From Gammaproteobacteria bacterium (GTDB taxonomy: Bacteria; Pseudomonadota; Gammaproteobacteria; Competibacterales; Competibacteraceae), in the NCBI GenBank assembly GCA_024235035.1, contig JACKNE010000011.1:1-64000 (forward strand): a DNA stretch of 64,000 nucleotides, given 5' to 3'. Positions 26,674 to 34,513 of the stretch are shown here, in pieces (within the stretch, counting starts at the first letter, position 1; the number at the start of each line of letters is the position of its first letter). A program made the position numbers and the translations under genes. The notes below the pieces were generated by a model. That model was not told where the DNA came from. It did not search any database and worked only from the letters and a program-made list of their open reading frames with translations.

Positions 26674-27504
26674 ATGGAAAAAAGGATCGGAAATGTACCC
26701 AACGAGTTGGAGATTTCCGCGAGAGACTTCGCTGAGCTTCTCGCCATCGCAGAGGAGAGCCACTCCGCCGGACGCCTTTCACCGATCGAGGTAGGTTATC
26801 TGTTGCAACGCGCCCAAGCGGTGCTGGCCAACTATCCCACCCAGGGATCTGAGATCCAGCCACCGATCGATCCGCAGGACTTCGCCCAGTCTTCGATCCG
26901 CGCGCGACGGTGTCAAATCCACACACTGCGCGTCAACGGCTACCAGCATCTTCGCCAACAGGATTCGGGATGGCGGCTAGGCATCTTCGGGTACCGCGAG
27001 AACTGTTTCACCTTGATAATAGTTGCGATCCTGATCATTGGAGCTTATTTTGCCGCCGCGATCCAGTTTGAGAATTGGAACCCGTTCTCCTGGACCAAGT
27101 GGACCCTCGGACCGGTGCGCGTGCATAATTTCGACCAGCGCTGGTCGAGCATCGCCCTGATTCGCACGACGGAGCGCGAGGGCATCCAGATCGAAAGTAA
27201 GAGCTACGCGATCGGCATTCGAGTACAAGCGCCTTCGCACATCGAAATCGAGGTCATCGCCAGCGGCGATCACTTCTCGGGTCGATGCGGACTCCCGGAT
27301 CAAGCGATTCATGGCCAGATCCTATGTCGGATCTTTGCGGGTGAGCAACTGCTGTTCGAGTCTGATCTGCTTGCATCTGGACACCGACTCGTGGATTTCT
27401 CGGTGATTATCCCACCAGACCGACGCCTGATCCTGGCGGTGCAATCAGCCACCACTTCCCTGAGAGACGCCGATGGCGCCTGGGTCAACCTGCATGTCGA
27501 TTGA
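26674..27504 (+). CDS. Unknown single-pass membrane protein, possible NPCBM-like extracellular domain
   Basis: A 276-residue protein with a cytoplasmic helical head (SARDFAELLAIAEESHSAGR...), one membrane segment (about 110-130, FTLIIVAILIIGAYFAAAIQ) and an extracytoplasmic beta-rich domain. The last 45 residues (LVDFSVIIPPDRRLILAVQS ... DADGAWVNLHVD) resemble the end of NPCBM/NEW2 carbohydrate-binding domains. That match is tentative. The downstream GT39-like gene starts 11 bases before this stop, so they are coupled. No strong ribosome binding site is seen before the ATG. Confidence 0.65.
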   Translation: MEKRIGNVPNELEISARDFAELLAIAEESHSAGRLSPIEVGYLLQRAQAVLANYPTQGSEIQPPIDPQDFAQSSIRARRCQIHTLRVNGYQHLRQQDSGWRLGIFGYRENCFTLIIVAILIIGAYFAAAIQFENWNPFSWTKWTLGPVRVHNFDQRWSSIALIRTTEREGIQIESKSYAIGIRVQAPSHIEIEVIASGDHFSGRCGLPDQAIHGQILCRIFAGEQLLFESDLLASGHRLVDFSVIIPPDRRLILAVQSATTSLRDADGAWVNLHVD

Positions 27505-28786
27505 TGGGCTCGACCTGCGACGCCGCTCCGACTCGTTGATCTGCGGGGTTCTGGGGCCGGGACTCTTTTTGCTGTTGATCTGTATCCTTTTCTATCCCGG
27601 TGGAAGGAGCGCGGATACCGAATGGCAGTATAACGAAGCCAAATTCGGTGACTTTACCGACTTTCATCCGCCGATCATGGCCTATCTATGGTCGTTGCTG
27701 CTCGATTTCTGGCTCGACCGATTCAGCATCCAGCTCTTGCATGCCGCTCTGTTTGCGACCGGATTGGGGCTTCTGGTGAGCCGTTTCACCTGTTCCGGGT
27801 GGCAGTACGCTCTCGCTTTCTGGATTATCGCCGCTTGGCCGAGCATTATCATCCAGCAGGCCCAGCCGTGGAAAGACGGTGGAATGGTCGGTGCTCTGAT
27901 GCTGGCCGGCGGCCTAATTTCGGGCAGGCGTGACCGTTTGTGGCGCTACAGCTTGATCTTGCTTGCGCTCTTCTACGCGACGGCGATTCGCTATAACGGC
28001 GTGACGGTGAGTTTCTGTCTGCTATGGTGGCGCTATTATGATCGCTCGCCACAGGACGGCTGGCCGCGAGTGCTGCGATCCATCGTCGCCGCCTCCTTGA
28101 CTGCCGGGCTGCTGTTCAGTGGCAGTCAACTCGTCAATGGCTGGTTGACGGGCAGCCGCACCTATGCGGTCGAGCGGACCGCCTATATCTTCGACCTGTC
28201 CGCCCTCTCGCTGGCGACCGGTGAGTATCTGCTGCCGCCGCACATGCGCAGCCGCCCAGACAGCGCCGACCTGGAGGCCATTCGTCGGTATTTCAATCCG
28301 ATCCGAGTATCGCACCAGGAGGAACCTCGGAGTCTGGCCAGCCACGAACGCCAGGCCCTGAGAGACGCCTGGCTGTCGGCCATCTGGCGACATCCAGGGA
28401 CCTGGCTGTCCCATCGCTGGCGTCTGTTCCTGCTGACCATCGGCATCGGCGACGGGGCCTATACGCCCTACATCGCACCAGCAGTCCCCACCGATTTGCA
28501 GCGCTGGTTTTTTGCCAAGATCTTCGAGGCGCTGGTCGCCGGCTTCTTCCAGGTCTGGTTGTATTTGCTGCTACTGCCCGTCGCGGCGATCTGGGGTGGG
28601 TGGCGCCGCCATCTGGGGATTCTTTTCCTCGCCCTATCCGGCATCTTCGTTATCCTGCCCTTGTTCGTCATCGCCCCCTCACACGACTTTCGCTATTCCT
28701 ACTGGGCAGTCGTGGCCTGTGTAACCGCTTGGGTGTGGCTGATCCGCGACTTGAGTCTCGATGCGCCGCGTGGGTGGCGTCGATGA
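27494..28786 (+). CDS. PMT/GT39-like polytopic membrane protein
   Basis: About 430 residues with roughly ten hydrophobic segments. The first loop carries FGDFTDFHPPIMAYLWSLLL, the acidic-then-HPP pattern typical of GT-C glycosyltransferases such as protein O-mannosyltransferases and ArnT; later IIIQQAQPWKDGGMVGALML and a large loop fit the fold. Such enzymes move sugars from polyprenyl-phosphate donors to proteins or lipids at the outer face of the inner membrane. It overlaps the upstream membrane protein and its stop overlaps the methyltransferase start (ATGA), so three genes form one unit. The start 27494 is preferred over 27473 by operon geometry. The acceptor is unknown; the nearby Ser/Thr-rich prepilin is a candidate. 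Confidence 0.75.
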   Translation: MSIDGLDLRRRSDSLICGVLGPGLFLLLICILFYPGGRSADTEWQYNEAKFGDFTDFHPPIMAYLWSLLLDFWLDRFSIQLLHAALFATGLGLLVSRFTCSGWQYALAFWIIAAWPSIIIQQAQPWKDGGMVGALMLAGGLISGRRDRLWRYSLILLALFYATAIRYNGVTVSFCLLWWRYYDRSPQDGWPRVLRSIVAASLTAGLLFSGSQLVNGWLTGSRTYAVERTAYIFDLSALSLATGEYLLPPHMRSRPDSADLEAIRRYFNPIRVSHQEEPRSLASHERQALRDAWLSAIWRHPGTWLSHRWRLFLLTIGIGDGAYTPYIAPAVPTDLQRWFFAKIFEALVAGFFQVWLYLLLLPVAAIWGGWRRHLGILFLALSGIFVILPLFVIAPSHDFRYSYWAVVACVTAWVWLIRDLSLDAPRGWRR

Positions 28787-29469
28787 GTTCCCCGCTGGCT
28801 CGAAGCAGACCAGGAATCGGGAACAAGCTTCTGGCAGCTTTGCACCAACGGCTGTCCCATATACATCGCGTGCAAATCCTTGGTGAATCCTGCGCAAGCC
28901 TGCTGCGCGCCGCCTTCGAGGGGCGTCCACTGCGTGGTCTGGACGTCGGCTGCGGCGACCAGCAAGTATCACGGACCATCGCCGCCTGCCTGCCCAACAG
29001 CCGCTGGCGTGCCTGTGATCTCTACGATCTGCCCACCGCGCTGGAAAAGGATCCGGCGTGGGGCAATTACCGCCAGATGGCCGATGGTGTTCTACCTTTT
29101 GCGGATAAGACCTTCGATGTGGTGATGTTCTGCGATGTCCTGCACCACGTCGAGCGCGAGAAGCAGGCCGACCTGATCCAAGAGGCGGTGCGCATTGGAA
29201 ACTATCTTTTAATCAAGGATCATTTCGCACTTGACGCCTATGCCAACATCATGCTGCGACTCATGGACCTCGTGGGTAACGCACCCTATAATGTTCGCGT
29301 ACTCGCCACCTACTTCACGCCGGATCGGTTCGACGCCTTGTTGGGCGTATTGAAGCTGGAGCGGGTGAGCCGCCTACACGGCATTGATCTCTACCGGCAT
29401 TTGCCAGTGTTGCAATGGCTGATCTCGCCCCAATGGCAATTCATCGATCTGCTGAAAGCGCCGGACTGA
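28783..29469 (+). CDS. Class I SAM-dependent methyltransferase
   Basis: The 228-residue protein has motif I GLDVGCGDQQVSRTIAACLP, then ACDLYDLP, VLPFADKTFDVVMFCDVLHH and a post-motif helix. It resembles the methyltransferase type 11 group that acts on small molecules, lipids or sugars. The start at 28783 overlaps the upstream stop (ATGA); the long frame from 28600 is an out-of-frame extension over the membrane protein gene. Its 3' end overlaps the convergent large membrane protein by 29 bases. The substrate is unknown, plausibly a glycan or polyprenyl intermediate given its neighbours. Confidence 0.82.
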   Translation: MSSPLARSRPGIGNKLLAALHQRLSHIHRVQILGESCASLLRAAFEGRPLRGLDVGCGDQQVSRTIAACLPNSRWRACDLYDLPTALEKDPAWGNYRQMADGVLPFADKTFDVVMFCDVLHHVEREKQADLIQEAVRIGNYLLIKDHFALDAYANIMLRLMDLVGNAPYNVRVLATYFTPDRFDALLGVLKLERVSRLHGIDLYRHLPVLQWLISPQWQFIDLLKAPD

Positions 29470-32038
29470 CCTCGTCTTTGGATAAGCGGTTGGTCCAGTC
29501 GCGATCGGGAAACTGCTGCTTCAATGACTCGACGAGACGCGGCCATCCATTGGCTTCATCCAGCGAGGCAGGCAAAGAGACGTCTTCGAGTCCAACCACC
29601 AGCCAGCGATAACAGTCCAGCGCCGCCTCCGCTTGGCCGGCTTTGCGATAGGACCAGGCGGCCCAGAACAGTGCCTCCGCCTTGAGGCTGTCGGAGCGGC
29701 GCTGTCGATAGGCGCGCTCGAACAACGCCGCCGCCTCGGTGAATTCTCGCCGGTCCAATGCCTCGCGCGCATGAGCAAAGAGACGCTCTGGATGATTTTG
29801 ATAAAAGAAAATTCCAGCCAAGGCGAGCAAAAGTAGCCAGGCCAGTGCGAATCCATCCTGTGGCCAATGGCTGGAAGGCTTAAGGATCGGCGGGTGGGCT
29901 GGATTGAGGCCACTTCGGCCAACCAGCGCCAACAAGATCAGGCCAGCGATCAGGCTAGCGACCATCCCAACGAGACCGATGGTGGTTTGCTCATATCTGA
30001 GCACGACCTCTGGCTCCTCGGGGATCACCAGCATGAATCCTGGACCCGCCAGATAGACGGAACCCTTGCTGGCCAGATGCCAACGGAGATGCCAGGCCAT
30101 CCGCACTAAGTGGGGCTGACCCACGGCCTCGGTACACCAGCGCAGACGATGGCGTTCGATGACCAAATCATGAATCGGTCCGTCGCCCAAGGGTTGGCCG
30201 GGGCATGGGGCCGGTTCCCGGTCCCTGATCCGGGACGGCGGTCCGTTGTGGAAGACCGGTAGTTCGCTTTGGAATCGTTCGGGCGAGCGAAACCAGCGAT
30301 AAGCTTGATCGCGCCATTCTGACATCGGCAGCCAGCGCAAGGGCCGTTGTGGCAGATCGACCAAATGGCTCGTGAAGTCCTTCAGGCGAAACACCGTGAA
30401 GGGCGGTGCAGAGGCCGACGGCTCGAAGGCATCCGACTCGGCCAGGAGGCGCTTCATGGTGTTACTCCGGACCAGAACCTCATTGCTGTAGAAGAAGCGC
30501 ATGTGCTCGGCAGCCATGGCGACGTTTATCTGGCCACTCGGGAAGCGGGTCAGTACAGACGAGGGGTGCAGTGATACCTCACTCTGTAACTGGTAGATTG
30601 CTGGTGCGACCAGTGCCGGTTGTTGGTAAAGCCCTTCCAGCACTGACCGCCCGCCCAGAAACATCGGCAGGGATTCGAGCGAGCGGCTGCCAATGTCGCT
30701 GTTGGCGAGGTTGTTCTCGAACAGCAGACGCGGGCTGGCAAGCTGACCGGTCAGGGCAGGAAACAGTTTGGTGAGCTGCTGCCACTGTGGTTTGGACTCC
30801 AGTCCGGCATGGTTCCACAGCCCCCAGTCAGGAAGCCGTTCGATTGATTGGGCGATCCAGCCGGCGAGTGTCACAGCTGCGGCCAGTTGGATAAGGGCAA
30901 GTCCGAATCGGGATAGTCCAGGCAGTTGAGCAACCAGAACGGCTAGCATTGTCCCCCAAAGCCAGGCGCAGGCCAGTCCGCCACAGAGCCAGACGAAGGG
31001 GAAAAACCTGAAATCAACCAGCCCGATCAGGCCGCCCGCCAGATACAGTGCGGCGGTGGCTAAAGCAGCAGATGCCATGAAGGCTGCAGGGCGGAGACAT
31101 CCGAGGAGATCGCTCTTCGACGTAAACCAGCTTCTGGTCGAGGGCAGCAGCCCAACCAGAGCCAACGCACCCAGAGCCAGGATTCCACCGATCAGAATGA
31201 GTCGGAAGGGTTCCGGGAGCAATGCTTGCCAGGCGGGCGCAAAATGCGTGGGTACATCCGGTGTGGTGAGTGAATGCATCTCCAGCAGTGGCCAGAGCCA
31301 ACCACCGAGCAGGCAGAAAGCGAGGCTGTGTCCCTTGAACAACAGCACGAGATTACGCTGCCCGTTCGACCGATCGAAGACGAAAGCTGTGGTCGAAAAC
31401 CCGACCACCAGCACGGCGAAACCATGCGAGAAACCGGTGGCTGCTTCCAACAAAGCTGCGAGCCACCAGCGCTGGCCGGTCGCTATAGTCCGCTGCCAAG
31501 CGCAGAGACTGAGGATGCCGAACAGGACGCCGTAGCTGTAGGCGAACTCGCCGGCCAGTGTGGAGAGCAGGTTGCCACCCCAGATCGAGTTTTCTTCATG
31601 TAGCAGGAAGGCCAGTGCGACCCCGACGCCCCAGATTGCTACGGATCGCGGGAGCCTGAGCAGATAGACGCTGCCCATCCAGATCGCACCGGGAAACAGT
31701 ATCGAGGCGGCAAACATCCCCAGCTTCATCGCCACGCCGAAGGGCAGCACCCGATCAAGGATCGCGATGACGATATAGGGCATGGGGAAGTAGTAGGAAA
31801 GGAAGGGAAAGCCGGTGAAGGATTCCGGCATCCAGGCAGTCAGGTGGCCAGAGGGCAGCAGCTCTTTGGCGAAAGTCCAGGCATAGAGCAGATGGGAGGC
31901 AGTATCGCCACCGGTCGGCAGATTGGTCGAAACAAGGAAGACAGTACCCAGGAGTGAGACGACGATGGCCGCACCGAACAGGATGACAATGACATCCAGC
32001 AGTAAATTTATGCGCAAGCGAACAGCTTGTAAGCACAT
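29441..32038 (-). CDS. Large GT-C/PTPS_related-like membrane protein with C-terminal TPRs
   Basis: About 865 residues. Roughly a dozen membrane segments, starting with LLLDVIVILFGAAIVVSLLG, and an N-terminal loop TGGDTASHLLYAWTFAKELL ... WMPESFTGFPFLSYYFPMPY match the 6-pyruvoyl-tetrahydropterin synthase-related membrane family, which looks like GT-C glycosyltransferases. A large extracytoplasmic region follows. The last 120 residues carry TPR-like helices (EALDRREFTEAAALFERAYR, AEALFWAAWSYRKAGQAEAA). ATG 32038 was chosen because the signal-like first helix starts just after it. It is the last gene of the minus-strand pilin operon. Catalysis is unproven. Confidence 0.75.
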   Translation of the reverse strand: MCLQAVRLRINLLLDVIVILFGAAIVVSLLGTVFLVSTNLPTGGDTASHLLYAWTFAKELLPSGHLTAWMPESFTGFPFLSYYFPMPYIVIAILDRVLPFGVAMKLGMFAASILFPGAIWMGSVYLLRLPRSVAIWGVGVALAFLLHEENSIWGGNLLSTLAGEFAYSYGVLFGILSLCAWQRTIATGQRWWLAALLEAATGFSHGFAVLVVGFSTTAFVFDRSNGQRNLVLLFKGHSLAFCLLGGWLWPLLEMHSLTTPDVPTHFAPAWQALLPEPFRLILIGGILALGALALVGLLPSTRSWFTSKSDLLGCLRPAAFMASAALATAALYLAGGLIGLVDFRFFPFVWLCGGLACAWLWGTMLAVLVAQLPGLSRFGLALIQLAAAVTLAGWIAQSIERLPDWGLWNHAGLESKPQWQQLTKLFPALTGQLASPRLLFENNLANSDIGSRSLESLPMFLGGRSVLEGLYQQPALVAPAIYQLQSEVSLHPSSVLTRFPSGQINVAMAAEHMRFFYSNEVLVRSNTMKRLLAESDAFEPSASAPPFTVFRLKDFTSHLVDLPQRPLRWLPMSEWRDQAYRWFRSPERFQSELPVFHNGPPSRIRDREPAPCPGQPLGDGPIHDLVIERHRLRWCTEAVGQPHLVRMAWHLRWHLASKGSVYLAGPGFMLVIPEEPEVVLRYEQTTIGLVGMVASLIAGLILLALVGRSGLNPAHPPILKPSSHWPQDGFALAWLLLLALAGIFFYQNHPERLFAHAREALDRREFTEAAALFERAYRQRRSDSLKAEALFWAAWSYRKAGQAEAALDCYRWLVVGLEDVSLPASLDEANGWPRLVESLKQQFPDRDWTNRLSKDEVSPALSADR

Positions 32039-32067
32039 TGTAGAGGGTGCCAGCGGGTCAGGTTTCG

Positions 32068-32943
32068 TCAGCGCTGCATCCTGGCGCGGACCAGCCCCGC
32101 GAACAGACTCAGAATGCCTGCCAGACCCAGCAGGCTCGCCAAATCGAAGGCATAGGCCCTCAGCGACGCCAGCCAATTCGGGATTTGCTCTCTTCCCCGG
32201 ACGATACCATCCGGCGCGATCTGCAGCTCTAAGTGACCGTCGCCATACTCATGCAGCAGCCAGGCTCCGGCCTGGCCGATACCGGTATCCAGGATCAGAG
32301 GTTCCCCCGAGCGCCAGTCATGCTGGATTGGATCAGGCGGTGGAACCATCGGATGTAGCGATTTGGCCAGGGTCGCGATGCCTGCATAGGGAATGGCAAT
32401 CGCTTGTGTGTTAAGGATGTCGTTACCTGGCTCGGGTCGGACGATCTCCAGTTGCGGGCCGACTCGGGCGAACCGCAGTCCTGTTTCCACGACGCGGGGA
32501 GGTTTGCGCCAAGCTAACTGGGCCGTCTCGCTCCCCGCCTGATCGCGCAGTAGGATCAGCACCGGATCGCTTCGCCCCAAGGGCGTAGCGGGCGGTGCGC
32601 TGCATCGCTGGGCGCACAGGGTCTGCCCTGGTGGCAGATAATCCGCGTTGCCCGAGACGAGACTCAGCTGCTCCCAATGCGAGCGGCTGTCGAGCGACCA
32701 TAATGAGATCTGATAAGCGGCTTCATCGCCGCTGTGGGTGAGGCAAACCGCGTTCGGTTCGATAGCAGTCTGGAATTGCAGGACTCCGGCTTGAACGGGC
32801 AACACCATTAACAGCGGCGAGAACCGGAGAAGATGCCTCAATAAACAGCATCCGCCAATGAGGATATGCCGAACCAAGGAGCTGTCTTCAGCCTCGTGCA
32901 CCGAGCGAGCGGCCCATTTATCTTCAGCAGGATGGAGGTCCAT
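32068..32943 (-). CDS. Exported protein with C-terminal membrane anchor, unknown
   Basis: The 291-residue protein has an N-terminal hydrophobic signal (RHILIGGCCLLRHLLRFSPL), an extracytoplasmic body with two cysteines in TLCAQRCSAPP, and a C-terminal membrane segment (FDLASLLGLAGILSLFAGLV) followed by a short basic tail. This type I layout suggests a periplasmic domain tethered to the inner membrane, perhaps a pilus-assembly accessory or glycan-handling factor. No family recognised. It lies 18 bases after the prepilin stop and 29 before the large membrane protein start, both on the same strand. ATG 32943 has GAGTGAG immediately before it. Confidence 0.68.
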   Translation of the reverse strand: MDLHPAEDKWAARSVHEAEDSSLVRHILIGGCCLLRHLLRFSPLLMVLPVQAGVLQFQTAIEPNAVCLTHSGDEAAYQISLWSLDSRSHWEQLSLVSGNADYLPPGQTLCAQRCSAPPATPLGRSDPVLILLRDQAGSETAQLAWRKPPRVVETGLRFARVGPQLEIVRPEPGNDILNTQAIAIPYAGIATLAKSLHPMVPPPDPIQHDWRSGEPLILDTGIGQAGAWLLHEYGDGHLELQIAPDGIVRGREQIPNWLASLRAYAFDLASLLGLAGILSLFAGLVRARMQR

Positions 32944-32961
32944 CTCACTCGGCGCACAGGT

Positions 32962-34050
32962 CTATAGATCTTTATAGATGTCCTTCATATGTTTAAGGTC
33001 TATAGCTTCATTGCAGTTATCGGACATGCAGCCAAAGGTGCAATCGAACTTCAAGGTTATGAAATTATCCTGATCGTACAGTCGGCACTTGTCGATATCA
33101 GAGGTACCCAGAAACCAGTCTTTGTACATGGTGTCAAAATCGGCGCAACTGCGTGTAATAGAGCGGGTGCCATCCTGATGATTGGTAATCTTCGTGACGC
33201 AGAAGTTCTGGCCGGCTGGACAGGATGTTTCTTGATGCAGCTTCTCGCACAAGACCTCCACTCCTGGGAGGCAAGTTCGACAAGTCCGTGCGCCATCCCG
33301 GCTTTCGCAGAGCGGGTGATCTGGATGCAGCTTGCAGTAATCAGGACTGCCGAACGGGAGTTTGTGCGTGGTAGTCGATGTGGTCGATACCGTGGTAGTT
33401 GTGCTGCTAGAAGTACCACCGGTCGTCGATGCGGGTGGGCCCGCGGTTTGGGCCGAAGGCGCTTGACCGCTTGGTTGCGCAGGAACTGCCGGCGCAACCG
33501 GCGGTTGGGCTACCGTTGGGGCTGCAGCAGCGGGCGGTGTTCCACAGACCGAGGAAACCTTGATCGTCGGCGCTGTCTTGCATACGGCCTTGTCGTCCTG
33601 CGTCAGGCGCATGGCGAAGCTCACCAGACTCTCGGTGATCACAGGATTACTTTCGACCACGCCATCTTTGAGCATGGTTTCGTAAGCGCCGCGTGAGGCC
33701 CTAACACCCAATCGTTGTGGATCGGCTTTGGCGCAGACGTTGAGCACCGGGCGGTAACCGTCTGAAACCGCCTCAAAGCCGATAGACAATGTGGCGTATT
33801 CGTCAGTCAGATTCGATGACCTCATCGCGTCGATGAACATCTGGCAATCGTCCTTCTGGTGCGCCTCTGACACGATAACGCCCGCCTGGCCGCGCAGGGC
33901 ATCGTACTTCTCGATGATACTGACTCCGCGCGCTCGATCGGTATAACGCTGGTAGCCCATGATCGCGACGGCCACCAGGATGCCAACGACCGCTATGGCA
34001 ACCATCAACTCCAATAGCGTGAAACCCTGTTGGTGACGAGCTTTGTTCAT
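32962..34050 (-). CDS. Type IV prepilin with Ser/Thr stalk and ten-cysteine three-finger-like domain
   Basis: The 362-residue protein begins with a prepilin peptidase site (QQG|FTLLELMVAIAVVGILVA; Glu14 is Glu5 of the mature pilin). A pilin head (to about 170) has Cys69, 106, 157 and 169. A Pro/Ala linker and a TTTTVSTTSTTT stalk (about 171-230) follow. The C-terminal domain has ten cysteines at 257, 260, 268, 277, 284, 302, 322, 337, 341 and 346, starting CxxC and ending CMSDNCN, the CxxDxCN ending of Ly6/uPAR domains. Two more cysteines (239, 248) precede it. The start overlaps the upstream gene (ATGA). The prepilin call is secure; the three-finger fold is inference from spacing. Confidence 0.88.
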   Translation of the reverse strand: MNKARHQQGFTLLELMVAIAVVGILVAVAIMGYQRYTDRARGVSIIEKYDALRGQAGVIVSEAHQKDDCQMFIDAMRSSNLTDEYATLSIGFEAVSDGYRPVLNVCAKADPQRLGVRASRGAYETMLKDGVVESNPVITESLVSFAMRLTQDDKAVCKTAPTIKVSSVCGTPPAAAAPTVAQPPVAPAVPAQPSGQAPSAQTAGPPASTTGGTSSSTTTTVSTTSTTTHKLPFGSPDYCKLHPDHPLCESRDGARTCRTCLPGVEVLCEKLHQETSCPAGQNFCVTKITNHQDGTRSITRSCADFDTMYKDWFLGTSDIDKCRLYDQDNFITLKFDCTFGCMSDNCNEAIDLKHMKDIYKDL

Positions 34051-34493
34051 TGGTCGATTCCCTTGTTGAATTCGACTTTTTTCTCACCGTTAGATTTCAG
34101 CGTCACACGAGTTCCCAGATGCTCTGCGGTGAGTCTGTATCCTGTTCGATCATGCTCGTACTGCACCACCGAGATCAATGAGGCGCTCGGCAATCTCTCG
34201 GGTAGCCCGCCGCTTGCCGACTTTGCATCCTCGATAGCCTCATGCGCCAGATCGACAGCGACTTGGAGATCATGTGCGACTTCTATCGTCGATGAGGGTC
34301 GATTGGTCCGCCAGACCTCATACCCCGTCAGGCTGAAGATGAGCAGGAGGATGACAGCCAGTAGTGGTTTGAGAGGCAGATGCCGACGGGTTCGAGGCGG
34401 ACGATTCGCCTCTACGGCCTCCGCGCGGACTTCAGTTTCGGCCTGACTAATCATATTCATGAGGTCATTCCTGGTTTGGCCAGATGAGTCCAT
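34047..34493 (-). CDS. Small bitopic membrane protein in the pilin operon
   Basis: The 148-residue protein has a charged cytoplasmic head, one membrane segment (about residues 40-60, LPLKPLLAVILLLIFSLTGY) and a periplasmic part of about 85 residues (TIEVAHDLQVAVDLAHEAIE, RLTAEHLGTRVTLKS). The layout recalls assembly-platform partners such as PilN/PilO or minor pilin-like proteins, but no sequence match is evident and there is no prepilin cleavage site. The start at 34493 has GGAG seven bases upstream; a frame start at 34535 would overlap the ATPase gene more. Coupled to the prepilin through an ATGA overlap. Confidence 0.75.
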   Translation of the reverse strand: MDSSGQTRNDLMNMISQAETEVRAEAVEANRPPRTRRHLPLKPLLAVILLLIFSLTGYEVWRTNRPSSTIEVAHDLQVAVDLAHEAIEDAKSASGGLPERLPSASLISVVQYEHDRTGYRLTAEHLGTRVTLKSNGEKKVEFNKGIDQ

Positions 34494-34513
34494 GATCGTC
34501 TCCGTGTGTTGAA

